A DNA stretch of 64,000 bases from Symsagittifera roscoffensis (GCF_963678635.1 NC_087071.1:25183821-25247820); one strand, 5' to 3'; positions 47,741 to 59,219 are shown, numbered from the stretch's first letter. The notes: a model not told the origin generated them from the sequence alone. Numbers and translations: made by a program.

Positions 47741-47907
47741 GTTCCTGCGATGTTCCCGTTTACTCTAAAGGCAGTTTTAATCTTTCTAATTTTGACCTTG
47801 GTCTGATGTATTTCAACAACTTTCTTTTGTACTATTATCAAATAGTTGCTCTCAAATGCCACCCTCCAGTTTGATGGTAATACAACATCCTTATAAATGC
47901 AGTTTAC

Positions 47908-49819
47908 ATGTCTGTTAAGGTCAAGCGCAAGAAAAGGCAGCTTTTACCGTTTTATTTTTCTATCCACTCTGTTCACGTCACTAATATGGTTGCTACTGAG
48001 AAGAGACGGTTAAAGTCTGTTGGGTTGCTTAGCTCTCACAAGCTTGGTGATTTACAAGCTACCCTTATGGAGTCCGTTGAGCTTGACAAATTAACATTAA
48101 TATCTAATTTTGAAACTCTTGATACAAATAATTGTTACAAATTTCTTAAAAATTTATCTGGTGGTGGTATGCTACCTGCTGAAATTACTTACATGTCAGT
48201 AAAAGCGTCAAAACGACCATGGCAAAGCAAATTTATTCAATACGTTTTTATCTTCGGTTTTTAAACAGGAGTGGTTTTTTCCGCCGATGCCTGAAGTAAG
48301 CGATGACACATGTATTAAATTAGATGAAGTCATTTTTAGTTCCATTGATGTTGAATTGCTTTTAAAGAAAATTCCGGACACTGCCTCGGTTGCAGCTGAT
48401 GGTATCCCCCCTTTCATTATTAGAAACTGTACCAATACTTTAGCGCCGCTTGTTTACGTTCTTTCTACTTGCATTATTTCTACGCGTCTCTGGCCAAATA
48501 TCTGGAAACAAGCGTATGTTATACCTGTATTCAAATCTGGCAGTAAAATTGATGTGTGTAACTACAGAGGCATTAGTATTTCACCCCGATTGTCTCTCGT
48601 TCTAGAGAAGATCCTCTTTAATTTTGTTTACAACCGTGTTCGTGACGTACTCTCAAATGCACAGCACGGTTTTAGATGCCGGCGCAGCACGTTTACTCAG
48701 CTATTAGACTACATTAATAAAGTGTACAGCTTTTGTGATGGTAATATTTATTATTATTCTGTTTAGTTTATTTTGCTGTTAAAAAAGCTTTTGACATAGT
48801 GTCACACAATAAGTTGTTATTCAAACTACGCGCTTTTGGTTTTGATGATATGTTTTTTGAGTTACTTTCTTCGTATCTTTCAGGTCGCACTCAGAGAGAC
48901 TGCTGTTCCCAGTGTTGTACAGCAGGGCAGTATTTTGGGCCCTTTGTTATTAATTTTTGGGCCGTTTAATTTTTTTTAATGTAATGATTTACCTGATTTT
49001 GTGAAGTCGTCCAGTTGTTACCTTTTTGCAGACGATTTAAAGCTTTTCTCAAAGTCTAGTCCCGAGTTATTCCAAAATGATATTAATTCAGTTGCAAATT
49101 GGGTCAAGGATAATGGTTTAACTTTTCACCCCAGCAAAACTGTGTTACTCACAATTGTCACAAACAGTCAGTTTTTTCTTAATGATACTGCCATAACTAT
49201 ATCCAATTCGGTTAAAGATTTGGGTGTCAATTTATGTCCAGACCTTAATTGGAAGAACCATATCAATACTAAATTGGGCAAAAACATGCGGAGCTTTTAT
49301 TATATCAAACGGACTTTTCCTTTTAGCGCCCCGGTAAAGACGAAATTATCTGTGTATGTTGCCTCTGTTCAAAGTATTCTTTTGTATAACTCATATGTCT
49401 GGAACCCAAATGTGACTTTGCTCAAAAAACTGGAAAAACTTCACAAGAAAACTGTAAAATGGGTTTCTGGGAGAGATAATTATGTTGCTGCCGTTTTGAT
49501 TTTACGTACTTTACCCATTTGCTATCAAATTATCCTGAACGACCTTGTTCTTTTCAGTAAACTTCTGCAAAACCGTTATGATTTTAATATTTTTAATCAT
49601 GTTTCTTTTTATTACTCACGAGCGGGTAATCGGTCCAACAATACAACTGTGTTCGCGCTACCGAAAGTCCACAAGATCACCACATGGGGAAGCTATTTTT
49701 ATCGGACTGTGGAGAACGCAAACTATGTTTCAGGAAAGGGGATCAACCTGTTGCAGAATCCATCAACTGTGAAAAAAACATCTAGAAACACTGTTGTTCA
49801 ACAAATTGACGGATTTTAA
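47908..49819 (+). pseudogene. LINE ORF2 reverse transcriptase
   Basis: The connector (SHKLGDLQATLMESVELDKL) leads to RT motifs: AADGIPPFIIRN, WKQAYVIPVFKSGSKIDVCN, YRGISI, NAQHGFRCRRST (48390-48690). Motif A is YFAVKKAFDIVSHNKLL (48768) with Ala where the first catalytic Asp is expected. Motif B is QQGSILGPLLL and motif C is CYLFADDLKLF (49018-49050). After motif C a long clean frame (49001-49819) covers thumb and C-terminus, including NSVKDLGVNL and YVASVQSILLYNSYVW. Stops and shifts near 48264, 48766 and 48980 inactivate it. Confidence 0.9.
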
Positions 49820-49857
49820 TTTGAACTCTTCAAATTCCTATTTTTTAAAGTGTAAAT

Positions 49858-49873
49858 GCGCGACTTGTCGCGC
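49858..49873 (+). promoter_or_regulatory. LINE 3' UTR hairpin (CUUG loop)
   Basis: GCGCGAC-TT-GTCGCGC forms a perfect stem closed by a C-UU-G loop, 40 bases after the ORF2 stop and 59 bases before the tail. A 3' stem-loop is what LINE reverse transcriptases of several clades recognise for priming. A polyadenylation-like AATAAA follows at 49920. Confidence 0.6.
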
Positions 49874-49931
49874 TTAGTGCTGTTTTTACTTTTTATTTTG
49901 TCATTGCCCATTATCAGGGAATAAAGTCTTT

Positions 49932-49946
49932 TAGTAGTAGTAGTAG
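49932..49946 (+). repeat. (TAG)5 microsatellite tail of the LINE
   Basis: Five TAG triplets at the 3' end of the element instead of poly-A, as in CR1/L2-type LINEs that end in short tandem repeats. Marks the 3' insertion boundary. Confidence 0.85.
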
Positions 49947-49950
49947 TATT

Positions 49951-50759
49951 AAATGCAAGTGAACTAGTTTTGTTTTTAAAGATCTGATTTATTTCATTAA
50001 AATGATGTCACTTTTTGAGCATGATTGAAGTATCAGTTCCTTTCGTAATTGAGTGTTTTTCTTTGTCTTTTGATACAAACACTACAAGTCGGCGCAACAT
50101 GAAAGACAATAACTACAGAAATAATTTTCAATGATAATTTTAAGAGCAACGTGATTTAAAAAATCTATTTTTTTTAGCATAGCATTAAAGCGAGGCATCA
50201 AAAGACTAGTGCTGAGCAAAATTAGATTTTTTTGTACCAGAGTATCTTACATTCGCTTGCTCTTTTATACTTTTTTTGGTTAATTCAGTGCGCTTGAAGT
50301 TCTAATTAAATCTTCGAACTTAAAAAAACTGCAGCTTCAAGGTTCTGTTTGATAATCCTGGTTGGGCAATTGACCAATCGGTTTTTTTAACCAAAATTTG
50401 AAAGAACATTTAGGAGCGTTATTTTAAGCTAATAAAAAATTTCGCAGCTAAATAGCAGAAAAATATATCGTCTGTTTCTTAAGGCATTTTGAACATGTAG
50501 CTTTGATCGTAATGAAACAATTTTTAAGCGTTATTGTTTTTAGACTGGCATCAAGTTGCTCTTGTTCTAGAAAAAAGTATGCCGCGCTGTGCTAGAGTGG
50601 GTTGCATGCAATTGCTCACCTGTCAGGTTCTTTCTTTTTTTTCACTCCGCTGATTATTTTTTAAAAATTTTGGAAAGTTAAAAAGTTTGCTCGACGGTTT
50701 TGTTAGAGAATCTTCCATGCACGCTGTCTTCTCGAGAAGGGATCCCAATTTGAGGTTGT
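49951..50759. other. AT-rich unassigned sequence
   Basis: No open frame of interest, repeat or RNA gene recognised. Contains scattered poly-T runs only. Confidence 0.6.
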
Positions 50760-51225
50760 TCGCTTCTTTTGAAGCAAGATTTGGGTGGTTTGAGCGGTTT
50801 TTTTAGACAATTGGACTCAAAATCTTGCTTCAAAATGAGCGGTTTGAGCGGTTTTTGATCGATTTGTAAAAAAAAACGCTCAAAAAACCGCTCAAGATTT
50901 GAGCGGTTTGAGCGGTTTTTTAAACAATTATGCTCAAAATCTTGCTTCCTTAAAAGCGGTTTAAGCGGTTTTTGAACGGTTTATCTAAAAAAGTGCTCAA
51001 AAACCGCGCAAGATTTGAACGGTCTTGAGCGGTTTATCTAAAAAAAACGCTCAAAAACCGCGCAAGATTTGAACCGTTTTTGAGCGGTTTACCTAAAAAA
51101 AAACCACTCAAAAATCAAGCAAGATTTGAGCGGTTTTTCGAGCGGTTTTTCTAGATAAACTGCTCAAAATCACTCAAATCTTGCGCAGTTTTTGAGCGTT
51201 TTTTTACATAAACTTGCTTCAAATT
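50760..51225. repeat. Palindromic GAGCGGTTTT tandem array 1
   Basis: Repeated ~55-bp units alternate TTTTTGAGCGGTTT with its complement AAACCGCTCAAAAA and the phrase GCAAGATTTGAACGG. Any two neighbouring units can pair into hairpins. The array is followed by a ~180-bp sequence (to about 51400) that is repeated after array 2. Confidence 0.85.
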
Positions 51226-52930
51226 ATGTGGAAAATCTCGTTTCGGGGAAAGCTTGTACTTTTTTGAGCTTGCAGAAACTCGCAATTGTAAACAAACATA
51301 GCCTGAGGTGAAGTGATTTACTGTAGATGGGGGGAGAACCGCCTATCTATCTACCGAATTGACCGACGCCAGATCACTTTTCCTTTCACAGGAGGATTAA
51401 ATGGATGAGCTCCCACATGATCAAGAAAAATGGCAGAAGCATTCATAGTTAATTTTTCTTGATCATGTGGCTTAAGCAATCATAGTTAAAATTGGGGTAA
51501 CTAAAAACCCTGCCGGCTTGTATTTGAATCATCAAACTACAGTAGATCACAGCATAGCCTTCTGTGATTCTGCTGTTACATGGCGCTAAGCCTTTTTTTT
51601 ATATGTTAAAAAAAGGCTTAGCGTATCTGTATGCTGAAACTTTCGATAAAAGGTCAATTTTTGCAAAGAAAGGCTTGAAACTTTTTCAAAGGCCACATTT
51701 ATTTATGACTACTACTTTCAGCGCACTAGCCCTTGCGCAATCCTGAAAACAATTCTTTAACCATGTAGTATACTGCACGTTCACGTTATAATTTATGCAA
51801 TTCGAGAATTATTTTTGACTGTTTTTTAACACCCGATAGTTTTTATTACTAAAATGGCTGATCAAACCCACGGAGCGAGCAGAAGATAATCGGGAGTACT
51901 GGCTACGGTAAGATAGCCGCACATTCACTATAAGCAGTGTATAATTGAATATGATCCAGGATACTGTCATTGGCTTTTAGCTTAAATGTTGTGATAAAAT
52001 TTTTAAATGGGTAAGAATTCAAATCTATTTTATTAATTTTCTTTGAATGCACTGTCCAACAGCGGAGGGTGGCCCAATTTTCCTGAAAAGGTAAAAAAAA
52101 ATGCACGAAATAAAAATTAGCTTATAGGTGGACTTTCGTCAAAATTGGCCGCAATTCAGGTCCCTCCAAAATTTCATCTGCTAATTAGTCCACGTAGACT
52201 GAAGCTACAAACGTCGTTTTGTGTTCGTTAAAAGTGCACTGCGCTATAACTTTTGATAACCACGAAAAAAAGTAAAAATTGACAAAAAAAAGACAAAATT
52301 TTGAAAATTTCAATTTTACACAACGCTCCATTAGTCTGAACATTTGGCATCACCGAGAATTTAAAATCTTATAACAAAAATATTTTATTTGTTCACACCC
52401 TCTGAAACTTAAAGTTTAAAAACTCAAATCTTTTAATGTAAGTTTTGGCCTTTCACGTAGTTCAACAGGCCCAAATTCAAACATCTTCGTACTTCTGAAG
52501 GTATTTAAAACATTTTTGTTGGAAATTTAAGGTTGACTGTACTCGATAGACCCGCGCAATCCGTAAACCAACTAAAGCAAGCTCGGTTTAAAACTGCTGC
52601 CCGGCAAAGCTAAGTTTGCCAGATAATAAGCTGACAAGAACAGATTAAAGGTTTAATTCCTCAGAATCGAAAAAAGATAACAGTGGTGAAATAGCGAGGT
52701 CATTGAAAATAGCAAAGATTGAAAGTTGGAAATCAAAGCAAGTTGGAAAAGCTTAGTATACATTGAAGTCTATCAATGTTTGAGATGTTTGAACAGCGAA
52801 TAGCCTTTGGAGAAGATAAGCTTTTGTAGGTCACAATCTAATGAGTGTGGGCGTTTCCGGTAATGTGTCCGACTGCAAGATTCTATACATGATGGACATT
52901 TTGGCCAATTACCTCACAAGGGTGTTGCTC
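51226..52930. repeat. Unclassified noncoding repeat, copy 1
   Basis: Sequence from about 51480 to 52920 is almost identical to 54430-55880. It includes CTACAGTAGATCACAG, a hairpin at 51584-51623, the block GGCCGCAATTCAGG, the phrase CTGAACATTTGGCATCACCG and a short U2-like tail (CAGATAATAAGCTGACAAGA). No protein-coding potential; the few short frames are not conserved between copies. Nonautonomous transposon is the likeliest nature. Confidence 0.7.
51584..51623. repeat. Hairpin CGCTAAGCC/GGCTTAGCG, copy 1
   Basis: CGCTAAGCCTTTTTTT and its complement AAAAAAAGGCTTAGCG face each other across a few bases. The partner copy is at 54535-54574, where one arm has mutated (GCATTTT). Confidence 0.8.
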
Positions 52931-52954
52931 TTCCTTCGTCAGTTGTTTTTGAAC

Positions 52955-53205
52955 GGCTTGTTTTTAAAAAAAAAGTGCTCAAAAACCGCGCAAGATTTGA
53001 ACGGTCTTGAGCGGTTTATAAAAAAAAACGCTCAAAAACCGCGCAAGATTTGAACGGTTTTTGAGCGGTTTATCTAAAAAAAAACCGCTCAAAAATCAAG
53101 CAAGATTTGAGCGGTTTTCGAGCGATTTTTCTAGATAAACTGCTCAAAACCACTCAAATCTTGCGCAGTTTTTGAGCGGTTTTTTTAAGATAAACTTGCT
53201 TCAAA
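52955..53205. repeat. Palindromic GAGCGGTTTT tandem array 2
   Basis: Shorter array of the same ~55-bp palindromic units as at 50760, followed by the same ~180-bp sequence (53205-53390). Confidence 0.85.
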
Positions 53206-53389
53206 TTAGGTGAAAAATCTCGTTTCGGGAAAAGCTTGTACTTTTTTGAGCTTGCAGAAACCCACAACTGTAAGCAAACATAGACTGAGGTGCAGTGATT
53301 TACTGTAAATGGGGGGAGAACTGCCTATCTATCTACCAAATTGACCAACGCAGGATCACTTTTCCTTTCACAGGAGGATTAAATGTGCA

Positions 53390-54213
53390 ATTCATCTACC
53401 TCTAATGAAACAGAGGTACTTTAATCCAGTGTTGCACGACTGTCTTCGTTTGAAGAAAAAAAGGTTGAAACTGTCACGCTGTGCACCGAAAAGCTTCCTT
53501 CCATCACAGTTTTTTTGGGACAAGATTTTGTACAGCTTTGGAAATTAAACAGTTTTGATAGAATTTTCTAAAATGCACTCTCCGACAGCCTAATATTCTT
53601 ACAGATGCGAGAAAAAGAAAGCACTAACTTAAAAAAAACGGCTTTTTGGTAGATTTTCGTTAAAATTGGCCGCAAATTTTCCCTCAAATTTTCACTGATG
53701 ATAACTCCACATGCACTAAAACTACGGACATCGTTTTGCCCTCGTTGGATTTTTCCTGACCTCCAATTTATGATTCGACACTGAAAAATTAAAAAACGGA
53801 TACACTTTTTTTGTGAAGTTTTCGATTTTGGCATGACGCTCGATTAGGCTTAATTTTTTGACATCACCGAAAATTCAAAAGATTATAATAGCGTATTGAT
53901 TTATTTGAATCGCTTCAATTATTCAAAGCCCTAGATATGGCTATCATCTACGATCTGAACCCTAAAATTGTACAGATTCAAATCTTTTAGATAAGTTTTG
54001 GCCTTTACCGCTGTTCACCAGGCTAAAAATTTAAGTTTTGTCTGGTTTTCAAAGGTTGTTGAAAAACCTATGTTCGGAATTTTAAAATGGACCGTCCGTA
54101 CCCGATGATTGTGTGAGACCAAGAGAACCTGTGAGCCAACTGAAGAAAAATTTGGTGTCAACTCGGTCGGGAAAAGTCAGTCAAATATTGGTGCCAGGCA
54201 ACGCTAGGCTTGC
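53390..54213. repeat. Unclassified noncoding repeat, diverged copy 2
   Basis: Clearly related to the 51.9-52.6 kb copy but strongly diverged: AAATTGGCCGCAA, ACATCGTTTTG, GACATCACCGAAAATTCAAAAG and GTTTTGGCCTTT recur in the same order. Ends in the U2-derived segment. Confidence 0.65.
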
Positions 54214-54276
54214 CAGATATTAAGCTGACAAGAATAGATACCACACATGATCTTAGCCAAAAGGTCCAGAAGCGAT
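54214..54276 (-). pseudogene. U2 snRNA-derived segment (nt 1-63)
   Basis: On the minus strand this reads ATCGCTTCTGGACCTTTTGG, then CTAAGATCATGTGTGGTATC and TATTCTTGTCAGCTTAATAT. It is co-linear with the first 63 nt of metazoan U2 snRNA without an indel and with about seven substitutions. The branch-point pairing segment GTAGTA reads GTGGTA. The rest of U2 is absent. It is embedded at the end of the repeat copy that precedes it, so it is probably part of a U2-derived SINE-like or chimeric repeat, not a working gene. Confidence 0.8.
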
Positions 54277-54389
54277 AGCTGATATGCATGTCCCTCCACT
54301 ATGTGTTTTGGTGGCAATATCAAAACTACAGCTCAAACCATACCATTTCTTGATCTATTTTGAAAGATTGGAAGCAATGTCGCTTCAGA

Positions 54390-55880
54390 ATGAGCTCCCA
54401 TATGATCAAGAAAATGGCAGAATTAAGCAATCATAGTTTTGATTGGGGTAACTAAACACCCTGCCGGCTTGTATTTGAATCATCAAACTACAGTAGATCA
54501 CAGTATAGCCTTCTGTGATTCTGCTTGTACATGGCGCTAAGCATTTTTTTATATGTTAAAAAAAAAGCTTAGCGTATCTGTATGCTGAAACTTTCGATAT
54601 AAGGTCAATTTTTGCAAATAAAGGCTTGAAACTTTTTCAAAGGCCACATTTATTTATGACTACTACTTTCAGCGCACTAGCCCTTGCGCAATCCTGAAAA
54701 CAATTCCTTAACCATGTAGTATACTGCACGTTCACGTTATAATTTATGCAATTCGAGAATTATTTTTGACTGTTTTTTAACACCCGATAGTTTTTATTAC
54801 TAAAACGGCTGATCAAACCCATGGCGCTAGCAGAAGATAATCGGGAGTACTGGCTACGGTAAGATAGCCGCACATTCACTATAAGCAGTGTATAATTGAA
54901 TATGATCCAGGATACTGTCATTGGCTTTTAGCTTAAGTGTTGTGATAAAATTTTTAAATGGGTAAGAATTCAAATCTATTTTATTGATTTTCTTTGAATG
55001 CACTGTCCGACAGCGGAGGGCGGCCCAATTTCCCTGAAAAGGTAAAAAAGTGCACGAAAGAAAAATTAGCTTATAGGTGGACTTTCGTCAAAGTTGGCCG
55101 CAATTCAGGTCCCCCCAAAATTTCATCTGATAATTAATCCACGTAGACTGAAGCTACAAACGTCGTTTTGTGTTCGTTAAAAATGCGCTGCGCTCTAACT
55201 TTTGATAACCCCGAAAAAAAAGTAAAAATTGACAAAAAAAGACAAAATTTTGAAATTTTCATTTTTTACACAACGCTCCATTAGGCTGAACATTTGGCAT
55301 CACCGAGAATTTAAAAGCTTATAGCAAAAATAATTCATTTGTTCACACGCTCTGAAACCTAAAGTTTCAAAACTAAAACTTTCAATGTAAGTTTTGGCCT
55401 TTCACGTAGTTCAACAGGCCTAAATTCAAACATCTTCGTGCTTCTAAAGGTAATTAAAACATTTTTGTTAGAAATTTAAGGTTGACCGTACTCGATAGAC
55501 CCGCGCAATCCGTAAACCAACTAAAGCAAGCTCGGTTTAAAACTGGTTCCCGGCAATGCTAAGCTTGCCAGATATTAAGCTGACAAGAACAGATTAAAGG
55601 TTTAATTCCTCAGAATCGAAAAAAATTAACAGTGGTGAAATAGCGAGGTCAATGAGAATAGCAAAGACTGAAAGTTGGAAAAGCTTAGTATACATTGAAG
55701 TCTATCAATAGTTGAGGTGTTTGAACAGCGAATAGCCTTTGGAGAGGATAAGCTTTTGTAGGTCACAATCTAATAAGTGTGGGCGTTTCCGGTAATGTTT
55801 TCGACTGCAAGATTCTATGCATGATGGACATTTTGGCCAATAACCTCACAAGGATGTTGCTCTTCCTTCTTCAGTTGAGC
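54390..55880. repeat. Unclassified noncoding repeat, copy 3
   Basis: Near-identical to 51400-52930, offset about 2,950 bp, including the hairpin (54535-54574) and the short U2-like tail near 55567. The shared string is interrupted only by small indels. Confidence 0.8.
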
Positions 55881-55976
55881 AGATTTTCGAAAAGTGTTTG
55901 TGTGCATCGTCGAACACTTCCTAGGGCTCCAAATTGAACAGTATGGAAGGATGTTTTATGAACCTATATGTTATAA

Positions 55977-58130
55977 GTGCTCCTCAGTGCTTCTTATTTG
56001 GTTGCTGTATCAGTGTCGTGCTGTTTTTGTGTTTCTGCGGACTCTGATGAAATTTTGATATCGAGGATGAGGATTGTCTGGTTTTTGTTTTTGGACAAGC
56101 AGGTCAGGCTGCAGGATCCCAAACCATTGCTCTTTGTTGATGGTCTTATGTACAGTAATACTTGCTTCCATGAGATTCCGCGGCTCGTCGTGTCTGCTTA
56201 TCACTGACTTACGGTTAATTGGACAGTTATTGATCATATGGTTCAATTTCTCTTGATTCAAATGGCAGCGGAGGCAGGTCGCTTCTTGGTTTCTACACCA
56301 GCTGATTTTTCCGCGTAAAGGGTTGAGGTTCAACCTAGCACGATGAATGAACCGCCAGTCACAACATTTGGTGTGGAAGCTGTATATCGCCTTAGTCGCA
56401 TTAGATGATGAGCTGAGCTACTTTCAGCAACTGCCTTGGTCTCGAGCATCTAATAAGGATGCAAGACTCAACTTTGTAAGTGAGGAATTGAGCATTGGCC
56501 ACGGGTTTTGTTAGCTCAAATCTGCAAGTTGCATGTTTAACCTGTCATGGTGAAGTTGCAACTCGATGTTCAGTTTCAAGTACTTGCGTATTTGCTGCAG
56601 GGCTAGAGAAATTTCTTTTGACATCTTTGGGAGTCCAGCTTTCTTATTCTGATTTTTTGCGCGTACCACCTCCTCCTAATTAGACGATCCAATTCCCAGG
56701 TCAGCAATTTCCAGGTCAACAACCCATAAATTAAAAAAAGAGTCTTTGAAAATAAAAGCATTGACACATAGTTTCACTTCATTTTAACTTTCGTAAGACC
56801 AAGTCAGGAAGTCCAGTTCCCCCTTTTAAGCGGTTCAATTTATTTTTTCAGGTAGACAAAGGATGCGTTTTGCCAACTTTCATAATGCTCGGTTCAAGGC
56901 TCTATCAATTATCTTCTGGTTGGTATGTGAATTCTCTAGCAGATGTTATAACATCGGAGTGAGTTTTGTCCTGAGAGCATATAACATTTGTATAGGAGAT
57001 AGCTGAAAATCAATAATTAGCTGCGCTAAGGTCCAAGCTCTCTCGAAGCAGGCAGGACTCGAGTCCTCCAACCATTGACGCAAATGCGGTTGTTGAAAGA
57101 AACTTGTAAGCTCTGTCCTCGTTCACCACTGATACCAGGTGGTCTCCGATAGTGAAGGGTATGGAGAAGTTTGCAGCTCCGCATTTGGCAGGATTGAAGG
57201 TGAAGCCCAGTGAATGGGCGCAGTCAATTATTTTCTGCAGGATCCCTGTTGCTTCGGATGCGTCCTCCAACACAACTGTTAAGTCTTCCATTTAGCCCAC
57301 GCAGGAAGACTATGTCATCTCTCCACTCCTGAAGACCGGATCCTGGATCAGATTGAATAATAGGGCGCTGAGTGAGCAGCTTTGCCTATTACCTCTGGAA
57401 ACGTTCACTGGGTCTCAGAGTGACTTGTCAGATAGTACGGCTGGCTGTGTAGTACAATCTGTGTAAGCGGACTGTTAGATTGGTATAATCCATTCTGGGC
57501 ACTGGCTTTGTCGGTGAGCTTCAGAAATGAGTGAGTGTTCCACACTGTTAAATGCATCACTATGCTTAAGATAGAGGATACCTTTCTTGGAGCATTTGGA
57601 CTCGCTGCCTGTGTGAGATGCCATTGTTCGTCTAGAGCCACGAGGATAATCGTTTGCAGATCATTGATGGGAGAAGTTTGTATGTCACGTTTGATAGCGC
57701 TATAGGGCGCAAAATTATCAAGACCTTGTCGATTCCCTCTGGGAAATCGTTGGAAAATTTGAAAAGAAGTACAAGTGCAAGACAGACGTAAAGGTTGGTA
57801 CGAACGTTTTTATTTTAGCCAAACTAGCGCAGGTCCATCCATCGAGGCCAGGAGCCCACAATTCATGATCGGCACAGGGGGGATCTTCTTCTATCGGCAC
57901 AGGGGGGATTACTGGTTTTTGATTCAAGTTGGATGGCCATTTGAGAGTTCAGCTTGTCTGGGTTAACCCTGCAGAGAAGTGTTTCGTGCCCCGCATTGTA
58001 CACTATGGCTCTCTCGTCATGTTGCTACAGTTCAATTTTTGGATCTCTGACGCAATTAGCGTAATCTGCATAGAATGCTGTCTTCTTGACTTCTTGAGTT
58101 TTGGGGGAATGAGCGAACCTATTCATTGAT
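55977..58130 (-). pseudogene. R2/NeSL-like non-LTR retrotransposon, decayed
   Basis: Reads leftward. RT landmarks in order: APGLDGWTCASL (57870), LRPIALSNVTYKLL (57700), motif A SDAFNSVEHS (57560), motif B GNRQSCSLSALLFNLIQDPV (57390) and motif C MEDLTVVLED (57290), where the usual ADD reads MED. There is then a 670-bp decayed stretch and the zinc knuckle CLRCHLNQEKLNHMINNC (C-x2-C-x8-H-x4-C, 56270) followed by PDLLVQKQKPD (56110). The zinc knuckle just upstream of a PDL motif is the arrangement of elements with a restriction-like endonuclease (R2, NeSL, CRE). About six frame breaks. Upstream of the RT the frame reads MNRFAHSPKTQEVKK (58125). Confidence 0.75.
57866..57913. repeat. 24-bp-scale direct repeat inside the R2-like element
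   Basis: ATCGGCACAGGGGGGAT occurs twice (57868 and 57893), a small duplication within the pseudogene just upstream of the RT. Confidence 0.8.
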
Positions 58131-58289
58131 CGGCAATAAACATTTCTTCTACTTCATTGGGCGTTTGTAGTGCTAATTAATGCTCCGGGGGTCGACCGAT
58201 CGTGTATAATGCAGTGGTGGAGGACTTAACCGGGGCGTTCATAGTCTTAATTCATGCACAAGGGGTCTCCCGGGCTAGAAGTTTGCAGG

Positions 58290-58445
58290 CGAGGGGAGCT
58301 CGGAACCGGTTGCTGAAATCATCGTGTGGACGAAGATACAGAACATCTGTCCTGTTCAATTGGACGGGCTACGTTGCATTGACGGGTGGGCCTGCTCAGG
58401 ACTTTTTGCGTCGCAAATGCTCGGTTACAGGATCTGTTTTGATTT
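58290..58445. repeat. GC-richer repeat, copy 1 (5' region of the R2-like element)
   Basis: Contains CGGAACCGGTTGCTGAAA, CTGTTCAATTGGACGGGCTA and TTACAGGATC. A diverged copy is at 58885-59040. Probably the 5' untranslated part of the R2-like element or a tandem of it. Confidence 0.65.
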
Positions 58446-58688
58446 CGATTAGAGGATTCTTGAAATGAGTCGTCGATGGGTTGCGGCTTTTTTTCGATCT
58501 GAAAGGCCTCCTTTTAGAATTTGCATTCAAAAAGAACGTCAACTTGATCTATATAAGGTGTCTTCTTTGCGTGGCGGATGATATCGCGTTTCAAAGAAGC
58601 TTCCGTGATGACTGCATCGCAATCACTGCATTTCAGGGGCCACATCGTTGGAAACGGCACTCGGGCAATCGTCGTACCCATAATTGCT

Positions 58689-58784
58689 AGTCATAATTGC
58701 AATTTAAGTACTAGAAAATTATCGAAACTCGCTTTTAGTCATAATTGCAATTTAAGTACTAGAAAATTAATGAAACTCGAAAAC
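58689..58784. repeat. Two 48-bp direct repeats
   Basis: AGTCATAATTGCAATTTAAG starts at 58689 and again at 58737, each followed by TACTAGAAAATTA and GAAACTCG. Confidence 0.9.
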
Positions 58785-58884
58785 AAAAAGACTGATAAAA
58801 AGATCAATTTATTAACACTTACTCAATTTGAGCATAATTTTTTTGAAGCATCTTCTCAGTTCTGAGTCACAGAATTATATATTT

Positions 58885-59040
58885 GCGGGGGTGGGGACTT
58901 CGGACCGGTTGCTGAAAACCTCGTGCGGCTGAAGTAGAGTGCATCTTTCCTGTTCAATAGGACGGGCTACTTTGCATGGACGGGTGTGGCTGCTCCAGGC
59001 ATTTTGCTTGGCAAATTGCTCGAGTACAGGAACTTTAAGA
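58885..59040. repeat. GC-richer repeat, copy 2
   Basis: Diverged second copy of 58290-58445 in the same orientation (CGGACCGGTTGCTGAAAACC, TGTTCAATAGGACGGGCTAC, AGTACAGGAAC). Confidence 0.65.
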
Positions 59041-59077
59041 AATACAATTTGTTAAACTAAGAAGGGAAAATTGGCAG

Positions 59078-59175
59078 CAAAATTGGCAGCTGGATGCGAA
59101 TGATCTTAGTCAAAAGGCACAGAAGCGAAATTGGCAGCTTGATGCGAATGATCTTAGCCAAAAGGCCCACAGGAT
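59078..59175 (-). repeat. Two U2-like 47-bp tandem units
   Basis: GATGCGAATGATCTTAG followed by (T/C)CAAAAGGC occurs at 59093 and 59142. On the minus strand each reads CCTTTTGGCTAAGATCAT, the U2 5' region, joined to a non-U2 phrase AAATTGGCAGCT. Only about 28 nt of U2 is present per unit. Confidence 0.65.
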
Positions 59176-59219
59176 TTTTTACCCAATGGTTTTTAAGCCA
59201 GATCGGCTGGTAAAAACCC

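Larger units (their letters stand above)
46250..49950 (+). mobile_element. CR1-type non-LTR retrotransposon, near full length but decayed
   Basis: Order: PHD finger and RRM-like ORF1, AP endonuclease, reverse transcriptase, short 3' UTR with hairpin, (TAG)5 tail. This is the layout of CR1-clade LINEs whose ORF1 carries a PHD finger. Multiple frameshifts and stops make it inactive. The 5' end follows directly on the transposase pseudogene; I could not identify a target-site duplication. Confidence 0.85.

Noticed and set aside
52640-52665. GGTTTAATT string resembling the nematode SL1 spliced leader
   Set aside because: Only about ten bases match, no donor or Sm site follows, and it sits inside a noncoding repeat.
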